Source: Legionella feeleii
Lineage (GTDB): Bacteria; Pseudomonadota; Gammaproteobacteria; Legionellales; Legionellaceae
NCBI RefSeq assembly: GCF_001467625.1
Contig: NZ_LNYB01000081.1
Coordinates: forward strand, 18,836-82,835
Length of the DNA: 64,000 nt
Direction: 5' to 3'
The notes under the pieces were generated by a model. The model was not told the origin of the DNA. It ran no database searches and was given only the letters and a program-made list of their open reading frames with translations. Shown one piece after another: positions 63,904 through 64,000 of this stretch. The position numbers were made by a program, and so were the translations under genes. The stretch's first letter is position 1. Each line of letters begins with the position of its first letter.

Positions 63904-64000
63904 GGAAAACTCTAGGCTCAATCACCATTTAAATTGAATACAATAAAAAAATCCGTAAACTGTTATTTTTCACAATTTCAAGGGAATAGTAGTCAAATGC

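Noticed and set aside
1..64000. CRISPR array
   Set aside because: No set of regularly spaced identical direct repeats was seen. The only regular repeats are the 111-base coding repeats of the giant protein.

Overview
The window looks like a chromosomal segment of a Legionella species that is not L. pneumophila. The evidence is the gene order around pepP-ubiH-ubiI/zapA/6S RNA, a PagP homologue, many single-copy proteins of unknown function with eukaryote-like or protease-like folds (candidate Dot/Icm effectors), and AT-rich accessory blocks between housekeeping genes. No species can be named from sequence reading alone.

Layout. Positions 1-4180 hold a minus-strand tripartite efflux operon (TolC-like outer membrane channel, periplasmic lipoprotein adaptor, MacB-like ATPase, and a permease cut by the window edge). 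Positions 4304-7190 hold a secreted repeat protein with a DUF1566-like end and an outer-membrane barrel whose signal peptide appears frameshifted. Positions 7415-12535 hold the conserved block ubiI-like/ubiH/pepP/UPF0149, divergent zapA and 6S RNA. An unknown gene, uvrB and an aspartate aminotransferase follow, up to a tRNA-Asn.

Just after the tRNA (about 17450-22000) the sequence turns AT-rich. A 28-codon peptide gene with a strong ribosome binding site is followed by a stem-loop and a tight four-gene run: EamA-type exporter, GRDP-like/DUF1399-like protein, TauD/TfdA-like Fe(II)/2-oxoglutarate oxygenase, aldo/keto reductase. This resembles a small peptide-modification (RiPP-like) cluster and is my leading candidate for an undescribed system. 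Two decayed genes, a frameshifted lipoprotein and a phage-type remnant, close the block.

Positions 22073-28700 carry a C39-like cysteine protease candidate, a periplasmic protein, a papain-like candidate, a CDF cation transporter, a MATE exporter and a 2H-phosphoesterase-like protein. Positions 28801-39714 hold a family of giant repeat proteins: an orphan C-terminal fragment, a chimeric 1142-residue protein and a 2382-residue protein built from three copies of the same N-terminal module with ankyrin-like 37-residue repeats. This is a locus remodelled by unequal recombination.

Positions 39865-53082 mix small membrane proteins and lipoproteins, an ABC exporter, a kinase-like protein, a VOC protein, a large MscS-type channel and a coiled-coil protein. 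Positions 53262-60060 return to metabolic genes (coq7, CorC-like, PiT phosphate transporter, ExoD, amino-acid permease, pagP, tag). Positions 60381-63302 encode a 973-residue protein joining a SidE-like phosphodiesterase motif set to a PARP-type ADP-ribosyltransferase domain, a strong candidate for a new ubiquitin- or NAD-directed effector. A mobile-element-like repeat and a small secreted protein end the window.

Throughout, functions come from motifs and remembered family features. No database search was run.
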